Assembly: GCA_002104935.1 (NCBI GenBank)
Contig: MCGT01000024.1
Coordinates: 1 to 64,000, forward strand
Direction: 5' to 3'
DNA length: 64,000 nt
From: Hesseltinella vesiculosa
Lineage: Eukaryota; Mucoromycota; Mucoromycetes; Mucorales; Cunninghamellaceae
In this document: positions 33,515-43,739 of the stretch, one piece after another
How the letters are laid out: every line of letters begins with the position of its first letter
How positions within the stretch are numbered: the stretch's first letter is position 1
Made by a program: the position numbers and the translations under genes
Notes under the pieces: model-generated
Seen by the model: only the letters and a program-made list of their open reading frames with translations
What the model was told of the DNA's origin: nothing
Databases searched by the model: none

Positions 33515-33588
33515 TGATTCCAGCCGGGCTCGATCCGGCGCCCTCCTGTGTGTTAGACAGGTGTGATAACCAACTACACCATAGAACC
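33515..33588 (-). tRNA. tRNA-Val (anticodon AAC)
   Basis: Read on the minus strand: acceptor GGTTCTA pairs with TGGAATC (two G-T wobbles), D-arm GTGTAGTTGGTTATCAC, anticodon stem CCTGT/ACAGG around loop CTAACAC (anticodon AAC), T-stem GCCGG/CCGGC with loop ATCGAGC, discriminator A. There is no intron. The T-loop begins with A rather than the usual T at position 54. Confidence 0.88.
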
Positions 33589-33599
33589 ATTTGATGGTG

Positions 33600-34785
33600 T
33601 TCAAAGCAGCAACACATTCACATCTTGATTATGAAAATTTTTGGCTAGTTTTCGAGCTATTGTTGGTGCCAGAGTAAAGAGTAAGGCAGGTATAATTCCT
33701 GGAGCATGGAAATTTGTACTGAGGATGGTTTTTCGCGGTGGAAATGACTGTGAAAGCTCGAAATTACCTTTTTTGGCCAGATGCACTGTGCGGAGATAGA
33801 ATATATGGTATTCCGACGCCATTGCGGCCAATCAGACGCTCGATGTACGTTTTTCTTGCTAATCTCAGCGCCAATGTGGAGTTGTTTTAGACTCCGCAGT
33901 TCCGGCCAATCAGAGGTTCGTGCACCTTTTTTTTTTTGCTAATCTCAGCAAACCTTTACATTGGCTAAATGGTAATGTATTAGAATAAAATACAAGGAAT
34001 GTCAGAATGCTATTGAGCATGAAAATTTATGTTGAGCCAGTTTTTGTGGTATAGGAGGCAACGAAGGCTGAAACTCCACCTTCTTTTTTTTTTTTTTGGT
34101 CAGCTATGCAGAGCCGACGTGGGGTGATAATAAACGCCGTCGCCACCCTGACCTTGTCCAGTTCTTTTTTTTTTTTTTTTTCTCTTCTTCCTTTTCTTTT
34201 ACTTATCACAACAAACCTTTGAATTGGAAAAAGAGTCAATGTTTAAGACGGTGGGGATGAGTATAATGAAGCACGTTTGTTGTTGGCATGTTGAGTGCTG
34301 AGTGTGGTAAGCTAGTAACTCACTTTCACAGGAGAAGCGATGCTAGTGAATGACATATCCTGTAACTTGATTCCTTGTGTTTATTTCAACTTTTTATTTG
34401 GATTCTGGTGTATCCCAACTAGCATTGACCCAACTAACAGACGTGGAAAACGGAAGGGAGTGAAAATGACAAAGGGAGAGCTATCAACATTCACGGCTTG
34501 ATAACGGGGTAAGAAAAGTGCCTGCGTGAAGAGACTCTCAGTATTGCTCAACCCCTTTTCAGCGTTGTTGACCGGATATATCAAATGCACGACAGTAAAA
34601 AAAAAAAAAAGAGCCGCCATAGACGGTTTGCTTTGGCGCAAAATGACACATCCTGTGATGGGGCCACAGCATCAGCAGTTTCCGTTTTGGGCAAGAGCTC
34701 AGAAAATTGAGAAACCGCAGCCTGATGCCTTTTTTTCCTTCTCTTGCTATTTTTTTTTCTTTGCTTCTTGGATTTGATTGAAGTA
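33600..34785. other. Intergenic stretch with duplicated CCAAT block
   Basis: This 1.2-kb stretch between the tRNA and YJU2B has no convincing gene. It holds a 46-48-bp near-repeat at 33824-33869 and 33902-33949, both starting CGGCCAATCAGA and ending GCTAATCTCAGC; GCCAATCAG is a CCAAT-box motif. T-runs at 33928, 34083 and 34165 follow. The frame at 33831-33601 on the minus strand has no recognisable content. Confidence 0.55.
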
Positions 34786-36113
34786 ATGCAGCCGTTCAAT
34801 AAATACTATCCGCCTGATTGGACACCTGAAAAGGTAAAGAAAGATTAGATGCCAAGGCACCGTTTAATTACTTGGAAGTTCATGTTCTCCTTCGTTTTTG
34901 TGGTCGTTTTTTTAAGGGCTCCGTGAACAAGTTTGTCGGCAAGCATCCGTTGGGTGATCGAGCTAGGAAACTTGATCAAGGGATTCTGATTGTTCGGTAT
35001 GTCACTCTGTCAGAATGAAATTCTCGTCAAGAACCATGTTTCCTTGCAGCTCATTGACACTGAACGTACTTTTTTTTTTTTTTTTCTTTTTTAGCTTCGA
35101 GATGCCGTTCAACATTTGGTGTGAAGGCTGTGACAAGCACATTGGGAGAGGTAAAAAAAAAAAAAAAGGAGAGCCTCAATGAAAAGTTGCAAATTGGACT
35201 GTGTCTATCTTTTGCTTTTGTAGGTGTGCGATACAATGCAGAAAAGAAGCAGATCGGTAAATACTACAGCACAGCGATCTATCAATTCCGCATGAAGTGT
35301 CACCTATGCAACCAATGGATTGAGATCCACACAGATCCCAAGAACACAGAGTACGTGGTGGTTAGTGGGGCCAAGCGCAAGGTTGAGCACTGGACACCGG
35401 ACAAGGATGATGGACTGGTGCAGTTTACGGACGAAAGTGTCAAAGAAAAGATGGCGGAGGACCCATTCTTCCGCTTGGAGTATGGCATCATGGACCAGGC
35501 TGCGGGCAAGTCGCACTTGCCAGTGTTGACCCAGCTACAGCAGCTGAACGAATCGCAATGGAGCGACCCTTACACACAATCGCAACGTCTCCGCCGCAAG
35601 TTCCGAGATGAAAAGAAACAGCTTCAGCAAGCCCAGAACGACACCAATAAACTCAAAGACAAGCACTCGCTCCAGATTGACCTTGTGCCGGCCTCAGAAC
35701 AAGACTCACAGGTTGCTGAGGCGATCGATTTTTCTGGTAGGCTGCTCTCACCTCTTTTGCTTGTGGGGCCACCCGATTGCTCACTTCCTTTTTTTAACTC
35801 AGGTGAACAGCATTCCAAGCTGGATGACAGGAAACGCCAAGTTGCAACAGCCACATTGTTTACACCATTGCCGTCTCATCAAGCGGCCATGTCACTTCAA
35901 GAGCGGGCCCTGCTGAACACTAGGCTGAAGACAGATCCCTTTCTACAGCGATCATCGATCGACAGCAAGAAACGGTGCCTGGATCAGCAAGCATCACCTG
36001 CGCTCGTGGTTTCCAAAAAGCCAAAGACCCTGTCCACCTCCCAAAGCGATACCCAGGCCAAGGATACCAAAGCCCTCCTTGTCAACTATTCCGACTCTGA
36101 TGACAGCGAATAA
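34786..36113 (+). CDS. YJU2B: CWC16-family splicing factor (YJU2B/CCDC130)
   Basis: Exons 34786-34833, 34917-34996, 35095-35150, 35224-35736 and 35803-36113 encode 335 aa. The conserved CWC16 start is YYPPDW, then KHPLGDRARKLDQGILIVRFEMPFN; the zinc-binding cysteines are WCEGCDKHIGRGVRYNAEKK and MKCHLCNQWIEI, and VVSGAKRKVE follows. Family proteins join the catalytic spliceosome around the first step. A coiled coil (RDEKKQLQQAQNDTNKLKDK) and a basic Ser-rich tail ending in YSDSDDSE follow. The last intron (66 nt, divisible by three) leaves the frame open and could be kept in some transcripts. Confidence 0.92.
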
Positions 36114-36367
36114 AAAAAAAATTCAACCCGTTCTCTCCATCGGGCAATTCATTATAGCCTGGGGTGTTGGGATCGGCAAAACCCGCCAGGCTATCACACC
36201 TGTCTCTTTAGCGCTAGGGGCATGTTTCAGCCTTCTTTTTGCTAGATTGCTGAGCAAGAAATTTTTTTTTCCATGAGTTTAATCGAAAGAGTGAGCTGGT
36301 GGAGAGTGGGGGGGAATAAGTGACAATGATATACTATGCAATTTTTTTCTTTTTCAAGGGAAGGGGT

Positions 36368-37305
36368 CTATACAATGAGGGATACATCTTCAAAAAGATA
36401 GTAAGGGTCGGAAGGGTCGGCAGGGTTGGCACTGATGTTTTCTAGTGAGATCAAAACAGGAATGGTGTAGTCCATAGCAGGCGATCGGGGCGACAAAGGC
36501 GAGCCAGGAAGGAGCGAATCGGGCGTGGCAACAAGAATGGTGATTTCGATGAACAGAGGGAACTGCTGAAAGAAATCCATCATGTCTGAGGACAAGGAAG
36601 GGATGGGGTCGAGTTGGTCGAGGGAGTAGACATGGCCAGCTCGGATTTTGATCATCAGGCTGCGAATGCCTGTCAAGCCACGCACACAGGTCCTTGACTT
36701 GATCCGGTTCATGATGTCTTCGGCAAGAAGGTCGACGCTGTCCTCGACAATGGGTAGATGGTCAGTCATCCGGTACTGCTGATAGCCAAGCTTGTCCTGC
36801 AGCCACTGTTCAAAGGTGCGAGCCACATGGGACGATCTGGAAGTGCCGGCTTGAATTGGCAGCTACAGCGAAGGAGGGGGTGAGTGGGGGTTCCTGTCAA
36901 TGTGGGGCATCTTACCGAGATGAAGCGATTGGCGCCGTCCATGAAATAGATGTTGCGACTTGGGGAAATGGTGGGGTCGGCTTCCACGGAATCAAAATGC
37001 TGTGTCACCAGGGGAGAGCGAGGAGAAAACAGAGGATCGTCGACTCGGTGGCTCTTTTGGTGCTGGCTTGCGACATCGTCCATGATCTCACTAAGGGATC
37101 GTCCATGGCTTGTCATTGTTGTGCTGTCTTCATTGTCGACTGATTCATGCAGAGATTCATTCGTATCGAATTGAGTGGAGAGGCCAGCCAGGCCAGCCGT
37201 CAGTTTTTTCAGGTTCATGGCATCGCTTGTTGTAACTATGTGGCCAGGGTTGTTAGATCATGTCCAAGTTTCAAACAGTACGAGGCTGTTACCTGTAGAA
37301 TACAT
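36368..37305 (-). CDS. Unrecognised protein, ~255 aa
   Basis: Minus-strand coding blocks are 36862-36368 and 37228-36916, joined in phase (FIS|LPIQAG). A 13-nt first exon at 37305-37293 (MYST) is possible through GTAACA...CATAG; otherwise the start is ATG 37218. The C-terminal part is globular: TFEQWLQDKLGYQQYRM, SVDLLAEDIMNRIKS, MMDFFQQFPLFIEITILV. The N-terminal third is Ser-rich with repeated SPRSP. I do not recognise the family. Both splice junctions use good consensus sites, which supports a real gene. Confidence 0.6.
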
Positions 37306-37580
37306 AATGTGTGGTTGATCGACTATCGAAATAAAGGAAAGCGAGTGAGAACAAACAAGAGGAACAAAAAAAAAAAGGGCGGTTTTTTTTTTTTTTCTCA
37401 TGGCCGTTCATTCCGCATGCCCGCATGCTTCCACATTGAGGCCGGGCTTCCGATTGGCTGGCCAGAAGTTGCTTACAAAGTTGCTTCCGTGGAGGAGAAG
37501 AGTGAAGAAAAAATAAAAAAGAAGAGGTCATGCCCAAGAAAAAGACCACATTCGTGTTTGAAACATGAGATTGTTTTGTC

Positions 37581-37987
37581 CTAGATGGGGTCTCGTTGCA
37601 GTGAGCAAACCCATGGGTTGTTTTGCTTGGCAGCTGAAATTTTTTTTTTTTTTTTTGGTCTTGTTTGGTCGTCTCTGTTGCAAACCACAACTCTGGCATG
37701 CCGTTCTCCGTTTCAAAAGGAAACGTATGCTGAAGAAGTACTCTTACCCTTCACCCTTTTGCTGTGGACGGTCATTGTAAAGGAGGGGACGTGCGGCGGT
37801 TTCGTAGCCAAAATTGCCCGTATGTAGTTGTTGGCGGAGAGTTTTTCTACTGCCTTCTTGACTTTGCCCTGGTTCCTATCGTTCTTCAATTGCAAAAGTA
37901 GAATGACAAGTTATCATAGTACCTTTTGCAATCAAGTCTCATTTGAGGCTTGGGCAGTTTGTCCAAGGTCTCCAATCCACTTGACAT
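37581..37987 (-). CDS. Putative 81-aa protein in three exons, unrecognised
   Basis: Minus-strand exons 37987-37923, 37875-37748 and 37633-37581 join with consistent phases: GTACTA...GATAG (47 nt) and GTAAGA...TTTCAG (114 nt, including an A-run). The product is basic: MSSGLETLDKLPKPQM, then NQGKVKKAVEKLSANNYIRA and the end QNNPWVCSLQRDPI. I do not know a match. The model rests only on phase and splice consensus, so it could be chance. Confidence 0.4.
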
Positions 37988-38302
37988 TGTCCCCCACAGT
38001 CTTTTTAAATGAACCAAAATGAAAAGGATCGAACAACTGTAGAAGAGGTCGAGCATGAAGAAGATGAGAAAAAAAAAAATAGGAGCCTTCAGTAGGGATT
38101 GCCGTCACAATCACGCTGTTTGAAAAAAAAAAAAAAAATGGGGAGGTGCGAGGTGACACGCCTTTCATCTGAAAAAAAGGCTTCTCCGCTGGTTGCCATT
38201 GTTGCCGAGGCCGTATTTTTATTATAATTATTATTTTTTTTTAGTAAGAGGTTTATTGCCAAGTACATGGAGGGGATTCTAAACAGGGAGGGTGAAAGAT
38301 GC

Positions 38303-39013
38303 TTAGTTCTTGGAGAGAACAAACTTGTAGGCCAAGAAACCAACCACAGCCAAAGTGGGGATGATGACACGGAGAGCACTAAATATGCATGTGAGCCTCT
38401 CACTGATGTTCTATCTGAGAGGGATCAACTTACGAGCCAGAGGATTCTTGAGGAAGTTCACCAGCACGGATGGGATCAAACTTGTGGTTGTCAACACGGG
38501 ACTAAATGAGGGGAATTAACCATTTGTCAGCTGCGAGCATCTCCACTTGTCTGTCATCTCCTCCACCCCTCTCTCCGACGCAAAAGCTCGTCCCACGTTT
38601 TTTTTTTTTTTTTTTTTTCTTGACAGTAAACTTACACCTTCGTCCAATTGACCAATAATGTACTTTTCCAAGATATCACGAGCTTCGTCAGAGTGACCGA
38701 TATCTTCAAAAGATTCGGTGGCGTCCTTGCCTGCGTATCATAAAAATGGTTTAGCCGGGCAGATGGGGTGGATGGGGATCATCTCATAAACACTTACCGG
38801 CTTCATCCAACAAGACTTCTTCACCACCAGGGTGCTAAGTAACATAAAGTAACGTTATACAACCGTCCAGGATGCTTAGCACGTTTCTCTTGAGAGCAAA
38901 CTTACTTCCAAGACGAATTCGGTAATGTCGTAGACCTTGTTGTGGATCACAACCCACAAATCGCCCTTGGTTTGGTGGGCCTTGACGTCTTCAAAAGAGT
39001 AAACTTTGGACAT
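38303..39013 (-). CDS. CYB5: Cytochrome b5
   Basis: Minus-strand exons 39013-38906, 38834-38798, 38730-38636, 38501-38434 and 38378-38303 encode 127 aa. The heme domain begins [18 protein letters not shown]. The first axial histidine is in [17 protein letters not shown], the second in [11 protein letters not shown] linker then leads to a C-terminal membrane anchor ([19 protein letters not shown]) ending SKN: a tail-anchored ER electron carrier for desaturases, sterol enzymes and P450s. Exon 2 is 37 nt. Confidence 0.95.
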
Positions 39014-39692
39014 GATGATAAGAGTAGGGGAGAGTAAAGAGGAATGTAAAAAAAGATAAAGAAGAAAAGAGAAGAAAGAAAGAAAAAAACAACAACAGGC
39101 GGAAAGACAGCTTGCCCACGGTTGCCTAAAAGGGGCCGAGGGTGCCGAGCCAATCGTCTGACCCGGCTATTATGGCCCTGAAGAAAGACGGTGACCAAAA
39201 GCACAAAAAACGACCGCCACATTCTCAGAGTATGAAGTTCTATTTTTTTTTTTTTTTTTTCAAGCGATCCAACGCTGAGCATCCCCAAAGTCATATGGCG
39301 GCAAGCCGTGGGGGTAAAAACGGGTGCTTTGCAGGATGGCAGGGAGGTGGGTCTGAGCAGGTGGCTTCCGTGTCATCAGGGCAAGTGTAACACTTGGAGC
39401 CAAAATGATGTGTGGGAAAGGAACTACAATAAAAGATAATGCTATCAGGGTGACCATTCTGCACAAACAAGTGAGATTGTCAGGGAAGGAGCACAAGCCA
39501 GCAGGCGTGATTGGCTGGATTTGATCACACCACCCAAAAAAGGACCGTGTGCGTTTTTTTTGGTACGCTTTTTTTCTTTTCCTTTCCTTCTTTTATTTCA
39601 ACGCTCTCTCTTTTCATTATTATTGTTATTATTTACATTCAATCTACTGGTATCATCTCCTCATTGACAACTCCTGGCTGACTCTAATAAGA

Positions 39693-41384
39693 ATGACACT
39701 TCCCTCCGACATGCATCTCACCAAGGATAACATTGCCAACGTTTTGGCCCTCGATTCTAAAGTCAAAGTGGCTGCCGTTGATATCGATGGCGTCCTCCGT
39801 GGCAAGGTGATGCACAAGGACAAGTTTTTACAAATCATCCAAGATGGGTTTGGTAAGAAAGAGAGCTTGTAGAGTTGAGAATGAGGCGCGATAGTCATGA
39901 TTTCTCCAAAGGCTTTTGCTCGGTGATTTTTGGTTGGGATATCCAAGACGTCGTTTATACGACCGACGTTGAATTTGGAGGAGACGAATGCCAATACCCT
40001 GACATGGTGGCCAAGGTGGACTTGTCTAGTTTTCGGCGCATCCCATGGGAAAACAACCTGGCGTTCTTCCTGGTGTCGTTGGAACACCCCGAAACCCGTG
40101 CACCTCTTTATGCCTGTCCTCGAGGATGCCTAAAGCAAGCCGTGACGGACCTAGCGGAATTGGGCTACACGGCCTACTCTGGCGTTGAGTTTGAATTCTT
40201 TTGCTTCAAAGGTAGGAAAGAGTGGGAGGGAAAAAAAAAGAAACCTAATCGCGTATTGCCCTGTTTTGTTTAGAAAATGCCACGTCGGTGGTAGAAAAGG
40301 CTCATGCCAAATTAGCTCCGTTGACCGTGGGGATGTGTGGGTATTCGCTCTTACGGCCAAGCCAGAATCAGGACTTTTATGACCATGCTTTTGACTGGCT
40401 AAAGGAATTCCGAGTGGACATGGAAAGCTGGCATACCGAAACTGGTCCAGGGGTGTTTGAAGCTGCCATTGGTTATCAAGAAGCCATGGAAGCTGGCGAT
40501 CGAGCCACGCTGTTCAAGACCGCCATGAAACAAATCGCCCTCAAGCATGGTTTCATGGCCTCCTTCATGGCCAAACCTTATCAACAACTGCCCGGCTGCT
40601 CGGGCCATATGCATTTCTCGCTCAAGGACAGCCAAGGCAGGAACGCCTTTGCCATCTGGGACGACGCCGACGCCAGTGATGTGCCACACATGAGCAAGAC
40701 CATGGTTGCCTTTTTGGCTGGTGTCCTACGTGCTTTGCCAAGCATCCTTGCCATCCTCGCACCCACCATCAACAGGTAAGACAAGCAAAAGGACGCAGGG
40801 TCTTGCTCACCCTGTCTTGTTTTCCAGTTACAAACGATTATGTGGCAACTTCTGGGCTCCGGTCACCGTCTCTTGGGGTATTGAAAATCGCCTGGGTGCT
40901 GTTCGTGTCATTGTCCCCCCAACAGCATCCAAATCCTCGTCTCGTTTGGAAATGGTAATATAAAAAAATGCGGGGTAGTAAAGGGAAACATGAAACATTT
41001 ATGAAATCATCAAGGCTTGCAGGTAAGAAGATCACGCAGCTTATTTTTTTTTTTTTGTTTACTTGATAGAGGGTTTCGGGTGCAGATGTGAACCCTCATT
41101 TGGCTTTGGCAGCCGTCTTGAAATGTGGCTATTGGGGCATCAAAACAAACCAAACGCTACCGGTGGCAGCCATGGATTTGAAAAATCGTGACAACCATGG
41201 CCAACCTCTGGCTCGCACTTTGCAAGAAGCCATTGTCGCCATGGAACAAAAAGACTCTCTGGCTCGACAAGTCCTCGGCAATGAATTCATTGACCATTTC
41301 ACAAAGACACGACGACATGAATGGCAGATGTGGCAACAGGCTGTCACCAGCTATGAACTGGAGCGATACCTTGAACTTGTTTAA
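39693..41384 (+). CDS. Glutamine-synthetase-like enzyme (GS-I fold)
   Basis: Exons 39693-39852, 39912-40211, 40274-40775, 40828-40954 and 41070-41384 encode 467 aa. GS markers are YSGVEFEFFCF (metal-binding glutamates), SWHTETGPGVFEAA, MAKPYQQLPGCSGHMHFSL, NFWAPVTVSWGIENR and SGADVNPHLALAAVL. This is not the usual eukaryotic GLN1 type but the GS-I/FluG-C-terminal/lengsin group. The substrate may be an amine other than ammonia (for example a polyamine or ethanolamine), which the sequence cannot settle. The N-terminal KVAAVDIDGVLRGK is the group's beta-grasp start. Confidence 0.88.
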
Positions 41385-41550
41385 TTTTTTTTTTTGTGTA
41401 TGTGTTTGTTGATATGGCCAAGATGTTGGGGAGGAAATAAAACGTGTAAAGAAACAAGCTTTACATATTTTCCATTTTGTTTGACAAGAAAAAGGGAACC
41501 ATGCTGCATGCTGCAGACCTTTCCCCACACTTCCAGCGCGGACAATCAAA

Positions 41551-41560
41551 TCGTATAAAA
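41551..41560 (+). promoter_or_regulatory. TATA-like box upstream of zinc-knuckle microgene
   Basis: GTATAAAAAAG lies about 90 bp before the ATG at 41650, at a usual core promoter distance with a short leader. Confidence 0.4.
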
Positions 41561-41649
41561 AAGCAAACGGCACGCTCAAAACATTTTCTGTTTCTTTCTT
41601 TCCCTTTCATCGTTCCCTCCCAACCCCGATCAAAAGTAAAAAATCAAGC

Positions 41650-41913
41650 ATGGCTTTTTTCTCTTTGGACCAACCCTCCCTTGTCAACGCCGTCAGACCT
41701 GCCAACCTGTCAGGGCCTCAGTGGTAGGTTTTTTTTTTTTTTTAAAAAAAGGTTCATCCACACTGGGTTTTGACATTTTCATCTGTTTCGTAGTGATCAC
41801 TGTGGAAAGGTAAAAAAAAAAAAAAAAGGCCGGTTCTGAAGTCGGTAGCTCATGCTGATTCTCTCTAGTATGGCCATACTCGAAAAGGCTGCTCGTTGCT
41901 AAAGTCAAAATGA
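41650..41913 (+). CDS. 44-aa CCHC zinc-knuckle microprotein
   Basis: Exons 41650-41723, 41794-41809 (16 nt) and 41869-41913 join in phase to a 44-residue protein. The spliced C-terminal half is a complete knuckle, CDHCGKYGHTRKGC (Cys-x2-Cys-x4-His-x4-Cys), assembled from all three exons. Splice sites are GTAGGT...GTAG and GTAAAA...CTAG. No single frame would reveal it. CCHC knuckles bind single-stranded nucleic acid. It could be an independent small protein or the end of a longer upstream product, but a TATA box and an ATG directly upstream favour a small gene. Confidence 0.65.
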
Positions 41914-42416
41914 ATGAAAAAAAAAAGTTGCTGTTAATGTGTTTGCCCCCTCCTAATTTAGTAATTTCAGTTCTCTCTATTCAATAATAAAATAAGGATA
42001 TCCACGTTTTTTTGAAGCTTTGTTTCCATGGAAACAAAGAAATTTTTGACAAGCAGGGATCGCCGGTAGGATTTGTTTTGATGAGATGCATGTACGACGT
42101 CTGGGCCATGTGGGAGATCTTCATTGAAGGGTGGCACAAGATGCTGATGGGCTTTTTTTTTTTTTTTTTCTCAGCAGCATGCCTCGTTTTTTTTTTCTTT
42201 CCTGCATTGCATCTGGAAGTTTTTTTTTTTTTTTTTTTGGGGCAAAGAGAAACACGAGACCTTGTTTTAATTCCTTTCACCTTTTTTTCCTTTGGTACGT
42301 AAATAACATTGTGTCACTATTTATGAACATGGCAAAACAAACAAAGAATTTCATTCCCTCTCCCCCCTTTCAGAAAAGCAGCAGCCAAGCGATGGATGCG
42401 GGTTCTTTGCTCTCCT

Positions 42417-43615
42417 TTATTTTGAGACACTTTTCTCTTGTTCCAAGCCAAGCCAGTCTCGTGGTTTTTTCAAAACATGTTCCATGGCAGCCTCAGGGGA
42501 GGCATGGTGCGGATAATAATTATATTCCCATCGAGCAAGCAGAGGCATGGTCATGAAGATGGCCTCGATCTGGGCGCATGGCGTCTGCAGGCCAAACTTG
42601 GTCCCTCGATCATGGAGCAGGTTGAATTCCACATACCGGCCCCGGCGGATTTGTTGCCAATGAACCTCGTCAGCCGTAAAATAGGTGTCTTTCCGTCTGG
42701 TCAGGATCGGCAGGTACGCTGGTAAGAACCGATCGCCAAGGGCCTGTGTCAAGTCAAACAGGCAGTCAGGGGCAAGATGGTGTAGGTTGTCATAAAACAC
42801 ACCGCCAATCCCACGCGCTTCTTGCCGGTGGCTATTGTAAAAATAGGTGTCACAGGCCAGCTTGCATTGGTCATAGAGCGCTCCTGATCCGTCAATGGCG
42901 TCGCAGCCGTCCTTGTGCAGCTGGTGAAAATGGATCGCGTCGTCTTCATACAGGTAGCAAGGCGTCAGGTCCGCGCCACCACCAAACCACCACACCAAAG
43001 GTTGGCCTTGGTCGTCAAACACTTCGAAATAGCGATAGTTCATGTGGACCGTCGGTACATGCGGGTTCTTGCCATGCATCACTAGAGAGATCCCCGTGAC
43101 AAAAAAAGGTTTGCCAGCCAGGTCCTCTGTGAATTGATCGCCATACCTCGGTCGCATCTGCACAGCTGCAGCTGACGACAGTTCACTGTACACCACAGAC
43201 ACCGCCACGCCGGCCTTTTCCATCACGTGGCCGTCCTGCAACACGCACGTCCATCCTTCGCCGCCCTGGTTTGGCCGCTCCCAATGGTGCTGTTCAAAGG
43301 GCCCATCGATCTGCTCCATTGCCTTGACAATGCGTTGTTGTAGATCCTTGACGTACTGCTCCATTCGTAGTCGCATCGGCCAATCCAAGTCAGTCGAACC
43401 TTTAGCTCTCTATTTCAAATGAATGTGGACAAGTCAGTTTTTTTTTTTCCCCGCCATGCTGTCCTTCTCACCATGGTTTGATCTTGTTGGTAAATGTCCA
43501 AACGGTAGGCCATCGTGTTTGTCGTAGCCAAGGTACAGAAAGAACAGAAGAGGAGAAAAAGAACAACGCTGCCTTTCAACCAAGGCACAGCTGGGATCAA
43601 AAAAAAAAGTGGCAT
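42417..43615 (-). CDS. HEM13: Oxygen-dependent coproporphyrinogen III oxidase
   Basis: Minus-strand exons 43615-43472 and 43409-42417 encode 378 aa. The enzyme makes protoporphyrinogen IX from coproporphyrinogen III with O2 in heme synthesis. Conserved blocks: VMEKAGVAVSVVYSEL, VHMNYRYFEV, WWFGGGADLTPCYLYEDD, ARGIGGVFYDNL and RRGRYVEFNLLHDRGTKFGL. The first 45 residues start with a hydrophobic stretch (MPLFFLIPAVPWLKGSVVLFLLF), unlike the cytosolic yeast enzyme, so mitochondrial intermembrane-space or membrane attachment is inferred. A start at MAYRLD (exon 1) would give a cytosolic form. The donor is GTGAGA. Confidence 0.93.
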
Positions 43616-43739
43616 GACAAATTTGAATATCAAAAAAGTGGAATGACAGGCTGATGATAAAAAAAAAGATGGGTTTATTCTAAAGATGCATGGAATGGGA
43701 GAGGGGTAGTGTGAAATAATGGACAGGGAATGGGATCGG

